Source: JACKOF01 sp041571855 (GTDB lineage Bacteria > Pseudomonadota > Gammaproteobacteria > Pseudomonadales > Porticoccaceae). Taken from it: a stretch of 9,139 nt of DNA. The stretch covers positions 1 to 9,139 of the forward strand of contig JBFFTH010000077.1 of the NCBI GenBank assembly GCA_041571855.1. Direction: 5' to 3'. The notes beneath the pieces are model-generated. The model did not search any database. It was not told the DNA's origin and worked only from the letters and a program-made list of their open reading frames with translations. Made by a program: the position numbers and the translations under genes. Of this stretch, positions 7,623-9,139 are shown piece by piece; positions within the stretch are counted from its first letter, which is position 1, and each line of letters begins with the position of its first letter.

Positions 7623-8687
7623 ATGCACGAATTAAAAAATGACCGCTTTCTCCGGGCTTTGCTGCGTCAGCCCGTGGATGTCACGCCAGTCTGGATGATG
7701 CGCCAGGCCGGGCGCTATCTGCCTGAATACCGGGCCAGCAGAGCGTCTGCCGGGGACTTTATGGGGCTATGTACCAACCCGGATCGCGCCTGCGAAGTGA
7801 CACTTCAACCACTTGAGCGTTACCCGCTGGATGCAGCAATCCTGTTCTCGGACATACTGACGATCCCTGATGCCATGGGACTGGGACTTTATTTTGAAAC
7901 CGGTGAAGGTCCCCGCTTTCGCAAGTCGATTGCAACTACTGCGGATATCGAAGCGCTACCGGTTGTGAACCCTGAAAAAGATCTTCCCTATGTTCTCGAT
8001 GCGGTGAGCACCATCCGGCGCGAGCTGAATGGCCGTGTACCCCTGATCGGCTTTTCCGGTAGCCCCTGGACGCTGGCCACCTACATGCTGGAAGGCGGCT
8101 CAAGCAAAGATTTTGCGCGATCAAAAACCATGCTCTACAACCAGCCGGAGGTGTTACACCTTTTGCTGGATAAATTGGCAGACTCGGTCATCGCCTACCT
8201 GAATGGACAAATCGCGGCGGGTGCGCAGGCTGTGCAGATCTTTGATACCTGGGGCGGGGCGCTGTCGCATGCCGCGTACAGGGAGTTCTCTCTCCAGTAC
8301 ATGCAAAAAATTGTGGGACACCTGACCCGGCAGTCCGAGGGGCGGGAGGTGCCGGTTATTCTGTTTACCAAGGGAGGTGGGCAGTGGATCGAAGCGATTG
8401 CCGATACCGGCTGTCACGCACTGGGTCTCGACTGGACGACCAATATCGGCATTGCACGCCGGCAAGTGGGTGAAAAAGTTGCTTTGCAGGGGAATATGGA
8501 TCCGGCTGTACTGAGGGCAAATCCGGCGAGAATTCGCGAAGAAGTTGCAACCATCCTTGCAGATTTTGGTGCCAATAATGGCCATGTTTTTAACCTTGGT
8601 CACGGAATAACGCCCGATATAGAGCCGGATAGGGCAGGCGCATTTATTGACGCAGTTCACGAATTATCTGCCAGCTATCACCGCTAA
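7623..8687 (+). CDS. hemE: Uroporphyrinogen decarboxylase
   Basis: HemE removes four carboxyl groups from uroporphyrinogen III to give coproporphyrinogen III, a cytoplasmic, cofactor-free step of heme synthesis. The protein has 354 residues, the same length as E. coli HemE, and aligns with it end to end. Substrate-binding residues are in place: Arg27 and Arg31 in the signature PVWMMRQAGRYLPEYR, the essential Asp77 in FSDILTIPDAMG, Tyr154 in ATYMLEGG, Thr209 in IFDTWGG, and His327 in HVFNLGHGI. No defects were seen. It begins 41 bases after gltD and is probably read from the same transcript, as in Pseudomonas, where hemE also follows gltBD. No clear intrinsic terminator follows it. Confidence 0.98.
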   Translation: MHELKNDRFLRALLRQPVDVTPVWMMRQAGRYLPEYRASRASAGDFMGLCTNPDRACEVTLQPLERYPLDAAILFSDILTIPDAMGLGLYFETGEGPRFRKSIATTADIEALPVVNPEKDLPYVLDAVSTIRRELNGRVPLIGFSGSPWTLATYMLEGGSSKDFARSKTMLYNQPEVLHLLLDKLADSVIAYLNGQIAAGAQAVQIFDTWGGALSHAAYREFSLQYMQKIVGHLTRQSEGREVPVILFTKGGGQWIEAIADTGCHALGLDWTTNIGIARRQVGEKVALQGNMDPAVLRANPARIREEVATILADFGANNGHVFNLGHGITPDIEPDRAGAFIDAVHELSASYHR

Positions 8688-8860
8688 AGCCGGTTCGTTT
8701 CGCCACTTGTCGCGCCCAATGACCGGCTGTTCTCGCCTGATTGCTTTAATTCATTCTGCGTTTAACCTTAGGGTGTAACCATTGAGTCCCCGGGGGGGAG
8801 ATTGTAGGTTTTGGGCTTTGGCTTTGATCAAATCTCAGCGGGGCACAAGAGGAGCAGGAT
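8688..8860 (+). promoter_or_regulatory. Spacer between hemE and the DUF3391 gene, likely holding its promoter
   Basis: This 173-base gap separates the last housekeeping gene from an unrelated signalling gene, so a promoter is expected here. A poor candidate is TTGAGT (8782-8787), 17 bases, TAGGTT (8805-8810), which matches consensus at 4 and 3 of 6 bases. Other visible structure: CCCC followed by seven Gs (8788-8798), a tandem GGCTTT pair (8814-8825) and a perfect palindrome TTTGATCAAA (8823-8832) about 28 bases before the ATG. AGCCGGT (8688-8694) and ACCGGCT (8722-8728) are inverted copies but 27 bases apart. I recognise no sigma54 or flagellar sigma28 promoter pattern. Confidence 0.3.
8847..8854 (+). 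promoter_or_regulatory. Strong ribosome binding site of the DUF3391 gene
   Basis: AAGAGGAG lies six bases before the ATG at 8861, close to the ideal Shine-Dalgarno sequence and spacing. It is the best such site in the window and fixes the start of a gene otherwise cut by the right edge. Confidence 0.8.
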
Positions 8861-9139
8861 ATGAGCATAAAACAGGTAAAAATACCTGCCAGTGATATCG
8901 CCCTGGGCATGTATGTGTCCGGTCTGGATCGCCCCTGGGCACAGACACCTTTCCCTGTCCAGGGGGTGCTGGTCAGGAGCCCGAGTGAAGTCAAAGCACT
9001 GCGAGCCTATTGTGACTACGTCTACATTGATACGACCAAGGGAAGGGGGCCCGTCGACTCACTCGAACCCCTGGAAATAGTTAAAACGACGCCAAGCAAA
9101 AAATCCATCCAGGCTTCAGGCATCCATCCCCACGCAGAG
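8861..9139 (+). CDS. DUF3391-domain protein, probable HD-GYP cyclic-di-GMP phosphodiesterase (3' end outside window)
   Basis: The frame is open from ATG 8861 to the right edge, giving 93 codons. It starts MSIKQVKIPASDIALGMYVS and continues with GLDRPWAQTPFPVQGVLV and a YCDYVYIDTTKG segment. The pattern LGMYVxxLDRPWxxTPFxxQGxLxR followed by CxYVYID is the signature I know for DUF3391, the N-terminal domain of many gammaproteobacterial HD-GYP proteins that hydrolyse cyclic-di-GMP. After about residue 65 the sequence becomes Lys/Ser/Thr/Pro-rich, typical of the linker before the catalytic domain. The catalytic HD and GYP motifs would lie beyond the window, so enzymatic activity is inferred only. 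No signal peptide or membrane segment is visible, so it is probably cytoplasmic. It probably has its own promoter. It is unrelated to heme or glutamate synthesis by any visible evidence. Confidence 0.88.
   Translation, partial: MSIKQVKIPASDIALGMYVSGLDRPWAQTPFPVQGVLVRSPSEVKALRAYCDYVYIDTTKGRGPVDSLEPLEIVKTTPSKKSIQASGIHPHAE

Noticed and set aside
8688..8728. Inverted repeat AGCCGGT / ACCGGCT after the hemE stop as a terminator
   Set aside because: The arms are only 7 bases with a 27-base loop and no T-run follows, so it is a poor intrinsic terminator.
8892..9080. A 62-codon plus-strand frame near the right edge
   Set aside because: It overlaps, in another frame, the DUF3391 gene starting at 8861, which has a strong ribosome binding site and clear domain similarity.

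Overview
The window is a compact block of conserved housekeeping genes, all on the + strand, from a gammaproteobacterium. AroK, AroB and HemE resemble the E. coli enzymes closely. GltB and GltD look most like Pseudomonas-type proteins, and the gene order (aroK, aroB, gltB, gltD, hemE) matches the Pseudomonas arrangement. A member of the Pseudomonadales or Cellvibrionales-like marine lineages is therefore the most likely source. This is judged from remembered family sequences and gene order, not from a search.

Layout. Positions 1-389 hold the C-terminal three quarters of shikimate kinase (aroK), cut by the window edge. 436-1512 is a complete 3-dehydroquinate synthase (aroB). A 161-base gap follows with a plausible sigma70-type promoter. 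1674-6128 is the glutamate synthase large subunit (gltB), and 6163-7581 is its small subunit (gltD). 7623-8687 is uroporphyrinogen decarboxylase (hemE). After a 173-base gap, a gene starts at 8861 with a strong ribosome binding site and runs off the window. Its visible 93 codons are a DUF3391 domain, the usual N-terminal part of a class of HD-GYP cyclic-di-GMP phosphodiesterases.

Functionally, aroK and aroB supply the shikimate pathway for aromatic amino acids and folate. GltB and GltD form NADPH-dependent glutamate synthase (GOGAT), the glutamate-producing half of the ammonium assimilation cycle. HemE commits uroporphyrinogen III to the coproporphyrinogen branch that leads to heme. The gltB-gltD-hemE genes are separated by only 34 and 41 bases and are probably co-transcribed. 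The last gene is a signalling gene and probably a separate transcription unit.

I see no mobile elements, CRISPR arrays, tRNA or rRNA genes, prophage parts, defence genes or unfamiliar multi-gene system. The points most worth checking are the absence of the DamX/SPOR-type gene that usually follows aroB in related bacteria, the leader region of gltB, and the cut-off DUF3391/HD-GYP gene with its unusual G-rich upstream region.
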